A DNA stretch of 64,000 nt from Archangium lipolyticum (GCF_024623785.1 NZ_JANKBZ010000014.1:186001-250000); one strand, 5' to 3'. Counted from the stretch's first letter, positions 8,175 to 17,958 are shown. A program made the numbers and translations. The notes: a model not told the origin generated them from the letters alone.

Positions 8175-9218
8175 ATGGGCCGGTTCGTGTCAGCATGTGC
8201 GGTGACGCTCATGGTGGCGCTCCGGGCGCTCCCGGCCGGTGCGGAGCCCCTCGAGGTGCACCGGCGCTACGTCTCGCCCTCGGCGGGCCTGCCCGAGCGT
8301 CCCGCCTTCGAGGAGCTCCTCCTCTCCTTCGCGGATCCCCAGCGTGCCCTGGAGGGTGGCTTCACCGTCCCCAACCTCTCCCTCGCCGTGCGCGCACGGG
8401 CGTGGGGGTTCGTACGGCCCGGGGCGCGCGAGCAGCGGGAAGCCTGGGACGTGCTCGCCCTGTCGTCGCAGGACCTCACGCTGTCCGACATTCCCGCGGG
8501 AGGCCGCCTCGCGAAGTTCCTGGAGCTCGGTCCGGAGGGTGAACATTTCCGGGTGCACGACCTGGGCCCGTGGCTGCGCGGGCCCAACAGCCCCATCCAG
8601 AAGACCCTGCGTCCGTTCCTCGATCGCCTGCCTGGACAGGAGACGACCGCGATCGTCGCGGCGGCCGTGGTGGGAGTCGGGCTGGCCTATCAATTCGGCA
8701 CCGCCCAGGCGGAAGCCCTCGGGTTGTCGCCCGAGGTGAGGGGCACCACGCTCGGAGGGCGCCTCCGCACGACCGTCCGGTTGCAGACCGAGCCCCACTT
8801 CCAGAATGCACGCGCGGACGTGACGGCCAGATTCCGCCTGCCGGAGACGCTGCGGCTGCCGCGGCTCGGCGCCCAGCTCGAGCTGCTCGAGGTGGGAGGA
8901 ACGGCCGCGCGTGTTCCCGAAGGGTTCCTGATCGATGGGCGCTGGGCCCACCTCCGCGGCCGGCTGTCCTGGCTCGAGATGAGCTTCGGCGTCCGCTCCA
9001 ACCACGCCGAGCCACTCCTCTGGATGGATCTCGAGACGATCATGCGGCGCGATCGCTTCGACCTGCGCGCCGTGTTCAGCCACCAGTGGGTGACCACGCG
9101 GACCCAGGCCATGGCCACGGCCACGCTGCGGACGGGTCCGGTGCTGTCCGGGCTCTTCGTCGGCATCCAGGGCCGGGTGAGGCACTCCTTCGGCCTGGTC
9201 AGCATGGGCGCCTTCTGA
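8175..9218 (+). CDS. exported protein of unknown function
   Basis: Starting at the ATG at 8175, the 347-residue product begins MGRFVSACAVTLMVALRALPAGA, a clear signal peptide with an AGA cleavage site. The mature part contains a PFLDRLPGQETTAIVAAAVVGVGL hydrophobic stretch near residue 160 and then alternating strands (RLRTTVRL, ARFRLPETLRLPRLGAQLEL) ending in a hydrophobic C-terminal segment. That looks like a periplasmic or outer-membrane-associated beta-rich protein. I recognise no family. Confidence 0.6.
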   Translation: MGRFVSACAVTLMVALRALPAGAEPLEVHRRYVSPSAGLPERPAFEELLLSFADPQRALEGGFTVPNLSLAVRARAWGFVRPGAREQREAWDVLALSSQDLTLSDIPAGGRLAKFLELGPEGEHFRVHDLGPWLRGPNSPIQKTLRPFLDRLPGQETTAIVAAAVVGVGLAYQFGTAQAEALGLSPEVRGTTLGGRLRTTVRLQTEPHFQNARADVTARFRLPETLRLPRLGAQLELLEVGGTAARVPEGFLIDGRWAHLRGRLSWLEMSFGVRSNHAEPLLWMDLETIMRRDRFDLRAVFSHQWVTTRTQAMATATLRTGPVLSGLFVGIQGRVRHSFGLVSMGAF

Positions 9219-9282
9219 GGGGACCGAGCAGGCACGGAGATCCTTGGCGCGCCCGCACACCAACTGTCCTATGCTGGACGCC

Positions 9283-10437
9283 ATGGGTCGAGCCAAGCCC
9301 GAGTTCCTGGAGCTGACCAGCCTGCGTGCCTTCGCGGCGCTGCACGTGGTGCTGTTCCACAACCTGTATCTGCTCGGGGATTCGGCACGTGCGCTCCCGG
9401 CGTGGGTCCACACGCTCGTCAGCATGGGGTTCGTCTCCGTCAGCTTCTTCTTCCTGCTGTCGGGGTTCGTGCTCGCGTACGCCTACGGTGACACCGGGCC
9501 GTCAAAGCCGCTGGACCGGGGAGCGTTCTGGAAGGCGCGGGTGGCGCGCATCTACCCGCTCTACCTGCTGAGCTTCCTGCTCGATGCCCCTCGTGCGATC
9601 GGCTATTTCCTCGACCATCACCCTCCCCTCATCGGGGCCCTCAAGTCGATGGTGGCGGGAGCCGCGTACCTGGGACTGGTGCAGGCCTGGGTGCCACAGC
9701 TCGCCTCGGCCTGGAACGCCCCGGGCTGGTCGCTCTCGAACGAGGCCTTCTTCTACCTGCTGTACCCCTTCCTCGCGGAGTGGGTGGGACGGCTCCATGC
9801 GCGCTGGCTGGTGCCCATGCTCGCCGCGTGCACCGGTGTCTCGCTGCTGCTCACCGCGCCCTTCGTCTGGGGCATCGATGCGGCGTCGAGCGGCTTCTGG
9901 ATGAGCCTGGCCGGCTTCAACCCGCTGATGCGGTTGCCCGAGTTCCTCGCCGGCATCGTGCTCGGGCGGATGTACCTCCTGAGGCGCTCCCAGGCCCTGC
10001 CAGTACCGCCGGCGCCGCGGCTGCTCGCGCCCGCCGGGGCGGCCGGCGTCCTGGCCGTGCTGCTGCTGAGCCCTCACATCCCCCAGCTGCTGCTGCACAA
10101 CGGACTGCTGCTGCCGCTGTTCGCGATGATCGTCTACGGGCTGGCGTGCTGCCAGACGCCCGGCCAGCGCTGGCTGCGGCACCCCGCGCTGGTCCTCCTG
10201 GGACGCTCCAGCTTCGGCCTCTACCTCCTCCACCAGCCCATCAAGAGCTACGTGGTCCAGGCGGGCAACGCGCTCGGGCTGTCCCCCAGTCCCCTGCTCT
10301 TCTCCTGCTACCTGGGAGTGGCCGTGCTCTTCTCCCTGGCTGCCTTCCATTGGGTGGAGGAGCCGGCACGCCAGTGGTTGCGCGCGGTGTTGCGCCGCCG
10401 CCGCCGCCCGGCGGACGGGCTGATGGCCGAGGCGTAG
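9283..10437 (+). CDS. acyltransferase family 3 membrane protein (OafA/YrhL-like)
   Basis: This protein of about 384 residues has the acyltransferase-3 layout: FLELTSLRAFAALHVVLFHN at the N-terminus carries the R-x(10)-H catalytic pair typical of the family, followed by about ten membrane spans and the GRSSFGLYLLHQPI motif near the C-terminus. Such proteins O-acylate sugars of cell-surface glycans or secondary metabolites. I prefer the ATG at 9283; a TATGCT -10-like element directly upstream suggests a very short or absent leader. An ATG at 9271 is an alternative. The Arg-rich tail (RRRRRP) would face the cytoplasm. Confidence 0.85.
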   Translation: MGRAKPEFLELTSLRAFAALHVVLFHNLYLLGDSARALPAWVHTLVSMGFVSVSFFFLLSGFVLAYAYGDTGPSKPLDRGAFWKARVARIYPLYLLSFLLDAPRAIGYFLDHHPPLIGALKSMVAGAAYLGLVQAWVPQLASAWNAPGWSLSNEAFFYLLYPFLAEWVGRLHARWLVPMLAACTGVSLLLTAPFVWGIDAASSGFWMSLAGFNPLMRLPEFLAGIVLGRMYLLRRSQALPVPPAPRLLAPAGAAGVLAVLLLSPHIPQLLLHNGLLLPLFAMIVYGLACCQTPGQRWLRHPALVLLGRSSFGLYLLHQPIKSYVVQAGNALGLSPSPLLFSCYLGVAVLFSLAAFHWVEEPARQWLRAVLRRRRRPADGLMAEA

Positions 10438-10549
10438 ACACCCCTCGGGGGTTTCCACGAAATCCGGGCCGGCCTGGAATCCCATCGGGTACACTGCGAG
10501 TTTCCGTTCGGTGCGGGTGCTCGCATCCCTCAAGGGAGTTCAGGTCGCC

Positions 10550-11692
10550 ATGTCGGACGTTCCGGATCTGCAGCAGCTGCGTGTCGCCATCGAGCGGGTG
10601 GACGAGGAGCTCCTCGACGCCCTGCGCCGCCGGATGGATCTGGCCGAGGACATCGCCCGGGCCAAGCTGGCCGCGGCGTCCCCCATCCGGGATCAACGGC
10701 GGGAGGATCTGCTGCTGCGCCGCATCCGCGCCGCGGCGATGGCCCGCCAGCTGGATCCCCATGAAGTGGAGCGGCTCTACCGCTTCATCATGGAGATGTC
10801 CGTGGCCCGGCAGCAGGCGCTGGTGACGACGCTGGACACCACGCCGCTCCGGGTGGCCTACCCGGGCGTGGAGGGCTCCTACAGCCACCTGACGGCGCAC
10901 AAGCGCTACGGAGGCAGGCCCGGGGGCGTGCTCCTCACCGGCTTCGATACCCCGCGCGACGCGGTGGACGCGCTCCGCCAGGGCGAGGTGGATCTGGCGC
11001 TGCTGCCCATCGAGAACACCACCGCGGGGGCCATGTACGAGACGTACGACGCGCTCGCCGAGGAGGGCATCACCGTCATCTCCGAGCTGGTGGGCCAGGT
11101 GCAGCACCGGCTGCTCGGGCTGCCCGGAGCGAAGCGGGAGGCCCTGCGCATCGTGCGCTCCCACCCGCAGGCCCTGCTCCAGTGCGAGGCCTGGCTGCGC
11201 GAGCAGCTGCCCTGGGTGCTCCAGCTCCCCGAGCTGGACACGGGCGGCGCGGCCCAGCGGGTGCGCGAGGGGAATGATCCCACCGTCGCGGCCATCGCCA
11301 GCGATTCGGCGGCGCAGCGTTTCGGGCTGGAGGTGCTGGCGCGCGATCTCCAGGGCGCCAGCGCGGACTTCACCCGCTTCCTGGAGGTGGCACGGGAGGC
11401 CACGCCCCTGCCCGCGGACGTGCCCTGCAAGACGTCGCTGCTGATGGTGCTGGAGAACAGGCCCGGCACGCTCAGCAAGGCACTGCTGGTGCTCGCCGAG
11501 CACGGGGTGAACCTGGCCCGGCTGGAGTCCCGCCCGCTGCCGGGCACGCCGTGGGCCTACCGCTTCTTCCTGGACCTGGAGGGGCATGCCGCCTCCGCGC
11601 CCATCGAGGCCGTGCTCCAGTCGTTGCGGCCCTACACCACCTCGATGCGGCTGCTCGGCACCTACCCCCGCGTGGAGCTGCCTCCGGGCTGA
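10550..11692 (+). CDS. pheA: bifunctional chorismate mutase / prephenate dehydratase
   Basis: The 380-residue protein joins an AroQ chorismate mutase (residues ~1-95, with LRVAIERVDEELLDALRRRM and RDQRREDLLL) to a prephenate dehydratase (~100-280, with FDTPRDAVDALRQGEVDLAL, LPIENTTAGA and the DFTRFLEV catalytic motif). A C-terminal ACT domain (LLMVLENRPGTLSKAL, ARLESRP) binds phenylalanine for feedback inhibition. It converts chorismate to phenylpyruvate in phenylalanine synthesis. The ATG at 10550 starts at the mutase domain and has AAGGGAG upstream; the earlier in-frame start looks non-coding. The gene is not in an aromatic operon here. Confidence 0.93.
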   Translation: MSDVPDLQQLRVAIERVDEELLDALRRRMDLAEDIARAKLAAASPIRDQRREDLLLRRIRAAAMARQLDPHEVERLYRFIMEMSVARQQALVTTLDTTPLRVAYPGVEGSYSHLTAHKRYGGRPGGVLLTGFDTPRDAVDALRQGEVDLALLPIENTTAGAMYETYDALAEEGITVISELVGQVQHRLLGLPGAKREALRIVRSHPQALLQCEAWLREQLPWVLQLPELDTGGAAQRVREGNDPTVAAIASDSAAQRFGLEVLARDLQGASADFTRFLEVAREATPLPADVPCKTSLLMVLENRPGTLSKALLVLAEHGVNLARLESRPLPGTPWAYRFFLDLEGHAASAPIEAVLQSLRPYTTSMRLLGTYPRVELPPG

Positions 11693-11958
11693 ACAACCTC
11701 AGCCTTCCTGTCAGATACCGCACGCGAAGGCACCTTCTGGACGTGGGTCTCGTCTGGACCACCGGGAAGGCTCCCGAAGAGGGGCGTCCTTCCCGGCGGG
11801 AGGGTGGGCATTCTCGACTCGTGAGACGTCTAGAACCCGACGGCGACAGCGTGCGGAGGGACACGCATCGCGCCGCGGATGCACATGCTCTCACTGCATG
11901 TGGAGTGCATCTGGTCCTACCCGGACTGGAAGCAAAGCCGCATCGGGAGAAGCACCGC
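11693..11958. other. intergenic between pheA and the DUF2378 gene
   Basis: The plus-strand frame of the downstream gene stays open through this stretch, but the encoded residues are Arg/His-rich and non-conserved. I treat it as a leader and promoter region. No hairpin with a U-tract was seen after pheA. Confidence 0.4.
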
Positions 11959-12660
11959 ATGTCAGGTTCAAACCCCTCGGGAACGACACCCGCCAGCTGC
12001 GAACCCGGCATGCATGAGGTAGAGGGCTCTCCCATTTTCCTTGGGAAAGACATGACTCTGGTGCAGAGCCTGGCGAGGTTGGATTCGCCACAGGAATTGG
12101 AACGGCGCCTGGCGGTGGTCAGACCCGGCGACACCGCATGCGGCTACTTCTTCAACTGTGCCCTGGATGAGATCCGGCGCCAGGGCGACGCGGCGTTGCT
12201 GAGACGCAGCATCGATGTGGCCGGGCAGGAGAAGTTCGCGGCCTTCTTCAACTACCCCATCACCTCGCTGCTCCAGCTCGTCTACACCGCGGCGTGGGGA
12301 CTGAGCGAGAAGCACGGCGGCTTCGAGGGAGCCATGTGGCACCTCGGAAGCCACGTGGCCCAGGAGTTCCTGAGGAACACCGTGGGCAGGACGATGCTGT
12401 TGCTCGCGGGGAAGAACCCCAAGCGGCTGGCCGAGGGCCTGCCGTCGGCCTACCGGACGGGCTGGCAGCATGGGGCCAGCACGGTGCAGTCGAGCGGCCC
12501 CGGGCGGTACACCGCATTCATCCACGGTAACGTCATTCCCCACCCCTACTTCGAGGGAGTGTTGAGTGAAGTACTGATCGCCACGGGAGTGGCCAACGTG
12601 AAGGTCACGGGCCGGCAGATCGGTCCCGCGGACAGCGAGTTCTCGCTCTCCTGGGGCTGA
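11959..12660 (+). CDS. DUF2378 family protein (myxobacterial)
   Basis: This 233-residue protein has the pattern of the TIGR02265/DUF2378 family, which is largely confined to Myxococcales and expanded in each genome. Features are the N-terminal EGSPIFLGKDMTLVQSLARL, a central YPITSLLQLVYTAAWGLSEKHG-type segment, and a C-terminal half with strands (YTAFIHGNVIPHPYFEGVL). The start at 11959 has GGGAGA a few bases upstream. The family's function is unknown; a structural resemblance to heme-NO or V4R-type sensor folds has been suggested for the C-terminal half. It appears monocistronic. Confidence 0.8.
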   Translation: MSGSNPSGTTPASCEPGMHEVEGSPIFLGKDMTLVQSLARLDSPQELERRLAVVRPGDTACGYFFNCALDEIRRQGDAALLRRSIDVAGQEKFAAFFNYPITSLLQLVYTAAWGLSEKHGGFEGAMWHLGSHVAQEFLRNTVGRTMLLLAGKNPKRLAEGLPSAYRTGWQHGASTVQSSGPGRYTAFIHGNVIPHPYFEGVLSEVLIATGVANVKVTGRQIGPADSEFSLSWG

Positions 12661-12722
12661 GAACCACCGGACCGGGCCTTCCCGAGGTACGATGGCGGGC
12701 CCCCCGGCCTGGACCTCCCCCC

Positions 12723-13973
12723 TTGGACTCGCCCCTGAAGCTCGTTCTCCTCATGACATTGCTCTGCGCCAGCACCGCGCGCGCGCAGGAGCCCGTGTCC
12801 GATGAGCAGGCGCGCACCGAACGGGTGCGGGCCGAGCTGGACCGGCAGCTCCAGGAGATGGTGACCAGCTCGCCGCCAGAGATACGGCTGCTGTTCGTCG
12901 GCCTGGATCCGGCGGAGCACAAGCTCGTCGAGGTCCACTTCACGCTCGATGGTCAGCCGCTCGAGGTGCCTCCCGTGGAGGAGCTGGGCGCTCCCGGCCC
13001 GCGGCTGCTGACCTCGCGGCAGGTGGCGGAGGGTCCGCACACGCTCGTGTCCAACGTCGTCTACATGGACGCCTCGTGGAACCTGTTCAGCGAGACCTCC
13101 GGCTTCCTGTGGAACATGACCTCCACGCTCAACTTCCAGGCGCAGCGCGGGCTGCGCGTGGACGTGAAGGCCATGACCGTGCTGGTGCCGGACGCGAAGG
13201 ATCCCCGGCTCAAGCTCAAGCTGTCGCACGACGTGGCGGTGGAGATGACCGCGAAGCTCGCCGACGGCGCGCTCCCCGAGCCGGCTCCGGCGCCACCCGT
13301 GGCCTCCACCGGGAAGAGCCCGGAGCCGCGGCCGGCCCCCCCGGCCGCCTCGCAGAAGGCACGGCTGCTGGTACGAGCCACGGCACGCCGCAAGCCCGTG
13401 GGGGCGACGCTCCTCGTGCGCGGGGCCACGCAGCGGCAGGTGGCACTGAAGCGCGGAGCCCGGGCGGCCACCGAGGTGGAGGTGACACCGGGCGCCTACA
13501 CGGTGGACATCCTCGCCCCTGGCTACCTGGCGCAGACGCGCCGGGTGGAGCTCACGGGAGACAAGGGGCTGTCGCTGGGCTTCGACCTGGTGCGCGCTCC
13601 GAAGAAGAAGCTCGTACAGGAGAAGAAGAACCGGCTCGAGCCGCGGCAGCCGCTCCGCTTCCGCATGGGCAACGCGGCGTTCGAACCGCGCGGTGCCGGC
13701 CTCCTCCAGCACGTCGTGGACGCCCTGGTGCGCCGCCCCCAGCGGCGCCTGCGCATCGAGGGCCACACCGACAGCATGGAGGCGGAGGAGTCCGCGCGGC
13801 AGCAGCTCTCCGAGGCACGGGCCCGCGCGGTGGCGGAGTGGCTCGTGAAGGCGGGAGTGGATCCGGCACGCATCGAGTCCGCGGGCTTCGGAGACACCCG
13901 GCCGAAGGCCCCCAATCTCACCCCCCGGGGGCGTGAGCTCAACCGGCGCGTGGAGTTCATCGTTCTCGAATAG
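12723..13973 (+). CDS. OmpA-family envelope protein
   Basis: The 416-residue product probably starts at TTG 12723, giving a signal peptide MDSPLKLVLLMTLLCASTARAQ; an ATG at residue 11 would cut the signal short. Residues ~30-190 form a beta-rich domain of unknown type, followed by a Pro/Ala linker and a PEGA-like domain (~215-300). The C-terminal ~110 residues are an OmpA domain: IEGHTDSMEAEESARQQLSE and RIESAGFGDTRPKAPN, ending in RELNRRVEFIVLE. That domain binds peptidoglycan diaminopimelate. The next lipoprotein gene starts 22 bases downstream, so the two are likely co-transcribed. Confidence 0.85.
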   Translation: MDSPLKLVLLMTLLCASTARAQEPVSDEQARTERVRAELDRQLQEMVTSSPPEIRLLFVGLDPAEHKLVEVHFTLDGQPLEVPPVEELGAPGPRLLTSRQVAEGPHTLVSNVVYMDASWNLFSETSGFLWNMTSTLNFQAQRGLRVDVKAMTVLVPDAKDPRLKLKLSHDVAVEMTAKLADGALPEPAPAPPVASTGKSPEPRPAPPAASQKARLLVRATARRKPVGATLLVRGATQRQVALKRGARAATEVEVTPGAYTVDILAPGYLAQTRRVELTGDKGLSLGFDLVRAPKKKLVQEKKNRLEPRQPLRFRMGNAAFEPRGAGLLQHVVDALVRRPQRRLRIEGHTDSMEAEESARQQLSEARARAVAEWLVKAGVDPARIESAGFGDTRPKAPNLTPRGRELNRRVEFIVLE

Positions 13974-13995
13974 TCCCGGTTAGAATGCCGGCCCC

Positions 13996-16563
13996 ATGAA
14001 ACGAGCCGCTCTCGCCCTCTGCCTCGTGCTCGTCGGTTGCAGCCGGGATCCAGGGGCCATCCAGGCCGTCATCCAGATCGATCCCAAGCTGCTCGCGAGC
14101 TGCATTGCCCTGGACGTGGTCTCGAGTGACGGGACTGTCCTGCACAGCCGGCTGCTCGCGCGTCCCGCCGACCGGAACGAGCTGCGCATCGCCATCTTCC
14201 GGGGTGACCTGCCCCAGGAGCTCCAGCTCCAGGCCCGGGCCCTGTGGGGCGCCACCTGCGAGGACGTGGGGGCGTTGAGAACCAACGGGCGGAGCAGGAG
14301 CCACGAGGCGAGCTTCGAACCGGAGAAGATCCACACCGTCCCCATCGAGCTGTCACCGCCTTCCCTCTCCGAGGACGCGGACCAGGACGGCTTCGTCTCC
14401 GACCAGCTCGGCGGCCCGGACTGCGACGATGGCCGGACTCCTCGCAACCCCAGCGCCCAGGAGGTGTGCGACGGCAGCGAGGACCTCAACTGCAACGGGA
14501 GCCGCGGCTGTGACGATGCCTCGTGCCCGTCCACGGCTTGCGCCCGGATGCCCACCTCGCTCGTCTTCACCAGCCTTCCGCAAGTGGTGCGCGCGGGTCA
14601 GTGCGCGGGGCCGATCGTCGTGCAGCGCAACGACTCCAGGAACGAGCCGGCGACACCCCAGCTCGCCACCCCTGTCGAGCTCGCGAACACCTTCCCGTCC
14701 GGCACCACCTTCCACGCGGACGCGGACTGCGCGCGCCCCCTCTCCTCGCCCGCCATCGCCCCGGGCAGCAGCACCCTCTCGTTCTACGTGCGAGGCATCC
14801 GCCTCGGGGCCGGAGAGCTGACCGCCACGTCCAGCGGGCTCCAGCCGGCCACCCTGGGCCACACCCTCATCCCAGGGCTGGTTTCGAAGCTCGTCTTCAC
14901 CTCTCCGCCCCGGTCCCCGAAGGCGGGCGAATGCGCCCCCATCACCGTCGAGAGGCGCGATGAGTTCGACAACCCCACCTCCGGGACGGTCCAGGCCCTC
15001 ACCCTCACCCCCGCTCCCTCCGCACAGGCCACCCTCTACCAGGACGCCGGTTGTGCCACGCCCCTCAACACCCCACTCTTCTCCGCTCAGGACTCGGCCT
15101 TCACCTTCTATTTCCGCGCCACCCGTAAGGGCTCGTTCGAGCTCTCGGCCTCGGCGCTCCAGGTCACCGGCGACAAGCAGACGCAGTTCGTGAAGCCCGG
15201 CGATCCCAAGAAGCTGGTCCTCGGCTCCTCCACCGGGCAGACCCTGCTCGCGGGAGAGTGCTCGAGCTCCGTTCCCGTGGGGGTCCTGGACGAGTTCGAC
15301 AACGAGACCTCCTTCCTGGGAGGAACCACGCTCGCCCTGAGCGCCCAACCGGCGGAGGGCTTCGGTTTCCACACGGACACCCAATGCACCGGCGCTCCCA
15401 CTCCGACGCTCACCATTCCCGAGGGGGTCACGAATGCGGGCTTCCGATTCAAGGGAAGGACGGGCGGCACGGTGACGATCACCGTGTCCTCGCCAACGCT
15501 CGGACAGGTGACGCAGTCGGAGACGGTGATTCCCGCGGTCCGCCGGGGCGATTGCCTCCTGAAGAACGGCGACACGAGCGTCGATTGTGCCCTGCCGGTT
15601 CCGTTGCGCAACCGCGACCAGGCCTTCCTCATCTTCCAGGCCAGCACCAGTAACAACACTCCTGACTCCGCGTTCGTCCGCTGCGCTCTGCCCGACAAGA
15701 ACAAGATCACCTGCGACCGCCACGACAAGCAGGGCAATGCCAACATTCAATGGCAGGTGGTCGAGCTCCCCCGCGGCCTGCGGGTCCAGCACCACCAGGT
15801 GAACTGCACGGGCGAGACGACTTCCGTGACCATCAACCCGGTACTGCTGGAGAAGACCTTCGTCCTCTTCAGCGCCACGCAAAACGGAACCGTGGTCGAT
15901 TCCAACGACATCGTGATGGCCCAGCTCGTCGGCAACACACGGGTGGACATCTCCAACACAGGAGGTTGCGCTCCCACCCGTTATGCCCTGCAGGTCGTGG
16001 AGCTCGATGGCCTCTCGGTGACACGGGGTGTGGCGGGACCCATGGACAAGGACAGGGCCACGCTCGATGTGACTGGCCTCGCAACGGCGGATTCCTCTCA
16101 CTCCGTGTTGCTATCCAGCTTCAAGACCACGGTCGACAGAACCGATATCTGCAACCGCATGGTGAGGGGCGACATCGTCAACGACACCCAGCTGCGCTTC
16201 ACCCGGGCGGCGGGCAACACGTCGTGCGACCTCCGCAACCCCATCTCCGCCATCTCCTGGGAGCGCATCACGTTCCCGTCCCACGTTCTCGTCCACACCA
16301 GCACGCTGACCGCGAACGGTGGCTCCAATAGAGCCACCGCGCCCCTGCCCGCGGGCATGGACACCACCCGGACGCTGCTCCTCTCCAGCAGCCAGAGCTA
16401 CAACGGCCAGGGCGGTGGAGAGAGCGCATATACCGGGGATGACATCATCGGCGTGGCCACCGGGCGGCACCTGTTTACCTCCGATGGCAATCTGGAGATC
16501 CTCCGCGACAACTCCTCGGGTGACGCGAAGTGGACCTCCTCCGCCATCCAGTTCGAGCCCTAG
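13996..16563 (+). CDS. large lipoprotein with MopE-like metal-binding motif
   Basis: This 855-residue protein starts MKRAALALCLVLVGC, a textbook lipobox. Residues ~125-175 carry DADQDGFVSDQLGGPDCDDG and then PSAQEVCDGSEDLNCNG, the Asp/Cys-rich pattern shared with MopE-type surface proteins, which likely bind Ca2+ or another cation. The next ~350 residues contain three related Ig-like repeats (LVFTSLPQVVRAGQC, LVFTSPPRSPKAGEC, LVLGSSTGQTLLAGEC), and the rest is strand-rich. The layout suggests a surface-exposed adhesive or structural lipoprotein. It follows the OmpA gene closely, which suggests a joint envelope role. Confidence 0.8.
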   Translation: MKRAALALCLVLVGCSRDPGAIQAVIQIDPKLLASCIALDVVSSDGTVLHSRLLARPADRNELRIAIFRGDLPQELQLQARALWGATCEDVGALRTNGRSRSHEASFEPEKIHTVPIELSPPSLSEDADQDGFVSDQLGGPDCDDGRTPRNPSAQEVCDGSEDLNCNGSRGCDDASCPSTACARMPTSLVFTSLPQVVRAGQCAGPIVVQRNDSRNEPATPQLATPVELANTFPSGTTFHADADCARPLSSPAIAPGSSTLSFYVRGIRLGAGELTATSSGLQPATLGHTLIPGLVSKLVFTSPPRSPKAGECAPITVERRDEFDNPTSGTVQALTLTPAPSAQATLYQDAGCATPLNTPLFSAQDSAFTFYFRATRKGSFELSASALQVTGDKQTQFVKPGDPKKLVLGSSTGQTLLAGECSSSVPVGVLDEFDNETSFLGGTTLALSAQPAEGFGFHTDTQCTGAPTPTLTIPEGVTNAGFRFKGRTGGTVTITVSSPTLGQVTQSETVIPAVRRGDCLLKNGDTSVDCALPVPLRNRDQAFLIFQASTSNNTPDSAFVRCALPDKNKITCDRHDKQGNANIQWQVVELPRGLRVQHHQVNCTGETTSVTINPVLLEKTFVLFSATQNGTVVDSNDIVMAQLVGNTRVDISNTGGCAPTRYALQVVELDGLSVTRGVAGPMDKDRATLDVTGLATADSSHSVLLSSFKTTVDRTDICNRMVRGDIVNDTQLRFTRAAGNTSCDLRNPISAISWERITFPSHVLVHTSTLTANGGSNRATAPLPAGMDTTRTLLLSSSQSYNGQGGGESAYTGDDIIGVATGRHLFTSDGNLEILRDNSSGDAKWTSSAIQFEP

Positions 16564-16593
16564 GAACCCACTCTTCCGTTTTGAACGGCCCCA

Positions 16594-16610
16594 CCGGTCG
16601 ATTCGACCGG
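16594..16610. promoter_or_regulatory. palindrome upstream of the P450 operon
   Basis: CCGGTCGA and TCGACCGG form a perfect 8+1+8 inverted repeat about 130 bases before the P450 start. The size and position fit a dimeric repressor operator (TetR or MarR style). No regulator gene lies next to it. Confidence 0.4.
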
Positions 16611-16737
16611 CCGGTACAGGGACCGTCGGGGTTCCGGGTACCGCCTTCCCTCGGAGAACGGCGGGCCCGGAGGACTGGCCCGCGAATTGCCACCCTCGCG
16701 CGTGGAATCGCTCCACTCCACCGCGAGGAACCCCGAG

Positions 16738-17958
16738 ATGAACCAGCCCCTGAACCTGATGGCACCCGAAGTGAGGGCCAATCCCTACCCGCTCTACGAG
16801 GAGCTCCGGCGCGGACCGGTGCGCCAGGTGGAGCCGGGAGGCATGTGGGCCATCAGCCGTTACGACGACGTGGTCGCCGTCCTCAAGGATCCCCGGCGCT
16901 TCTCCTCGGAGGGCCTGGGTCGGAGCTTCCGGCCCCCCTGGTTGGAGCGCAATCCCACGGCGGACTCCCTGGTCATGAAGGATCCGCCCGAACACACCCG
17001 GCTGCGCACCCTGGTCGGCAAGGCCTTCGGGGGTCCGGCGTTGAGCCGGTTGGAGCCACGCATCCGCGCCATCGCCGAGGAGCTCGCCGAGGCCGCCGTG
17101 CGCCGCCAGGACGTGGACTTCGTCGCCGACTTCGCCCTGCCCCTCCCCACCCGCGTCCTGAACCTCTTCTTCGGCCTGGAGCCCTCCATGGCGCCGCGCC
17201 TGAAGCGCTGGGCGGACGATCTGGTCAGCATCCCCGCCAGCGAGCCCTCGCCCGAGCGCATGGCCGAAGTCCGTCAAAGCCTCGCGGAGATGGAGCACTG
17301 CTTCCAGGCACTCATCGAGGCCCGGCGCGCCGAGCCTGGCGATGACCTGGTGAGCGAGCTGCTCCGCTCGGAGGCGCTGACGCACGAGGAGCTCCTGAGC
17401 TTCCTCTTCGGCATGGTGCCGGCGGGCATGGAGACGACCGTGTACCTGCTCGCCAACACGATGGCCGTCCTCGCCGACCATCCGCACGAGGTGGAGCGCG
17501 TGCTCGCGGACCCATCCCTCATCCCCCGGCTCGTCGAGGAGGTCCTCCGCTACGAGCCACCCGGGCAGAGCAGCCTCCGGCTGGCGACCGAGGACGTGGA
17601 GCTCTCCGGGGTGGTCATTCCCAAGGGGGCCCTCGTGGTCGTCCTGATGGGCGCGGCCATGCGCGACGAGCGCCGCTTCCCCCAGGCGGATCGCTTCCTC
17701 CTGGATCGCGAGAACCAGAGCCACCTGTCCTTCGGTCACGGCCCCCACTTCTGCGTGGGCGCGATGCTTGCCCGCCTGGAGGCCCGCCTGGGGCTCGAAG
17801 CGCTCTTCTCGCGAATCCGCGGCTTCTCCCTCACGCGAAGGGAGTTCGCCTGGTCTCGATCGATCATCGCCAGGGGTCCCCTGGCCCTACCGCTCCACCT
17901 GGAACCCGCTCGCCACCCGAGCACCGACGCGATGCGCCAACCCGGACCGCACCCCTAG
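16738..17958 (+). CDS. cytochrome P450
   Basis: The 406-residue protein has all P450 landmarks: an I-helix AGMETT oxygen-activation motif, EEVLRYE (ExxR), and the heme loop FGHGPHFCVGAML with Cys339 as iron ligand. MKDPPEHTRLR near residue 80 is the usual C-helix region of class I bacterial P450s. It is soluble and would need ferredoxin and ferredoxin reductase, neither of which is encoded nearby. The ATG at 16738 follows GAGGA. It is the first gene of a tight group with a glycosyltransferase and a small helical protein, so oxidation followed by glycosylation of one small molecule is a reasonable inference. The substrate is unknown. Confidence 0.93.
   Translation: MNQPLNLMAPEVRANPYPLYEELRRGPVRQVEPGGMWAISRYDDVVAVLKDPRRFSSEGLGRSFRPPWLERNPTADSLVMKDPPEHTRLRTLVGKAFGGPALSRLEPRIRAIAEELAEAAVRRQDVDFVADFALPLPTRVLNLFFGLEPSMAPRLKRWADDLVSIPASEPSPERMAEVRQSLAEMEHCFQALIEARRAEPGDDLVSELLRSEALTHEELLSFLFGMVPAGMETTVYLLANTMAVLADHPHEVERVLADPSLIPRLVEEVLRYEPPGQSSLRLATEDVELSGVVIPKGALVVVLMGAAMRDERRFPQADRFLLDRENQSHLSFGHGPHFCVGAMLARLEARLGLEALFSRIRGFSLTRREFAWSRSIIARGPLALPLHLEPARHPSTDAMRQPGPHP

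Noticed and set aside
11551-11958. N-terminal extension of the DUF2378 protein
   Set aside because: It overlaps the end of pheA in another frame, is Arg/His-rich, and a good ribosome site precedes the ATG at 11959.
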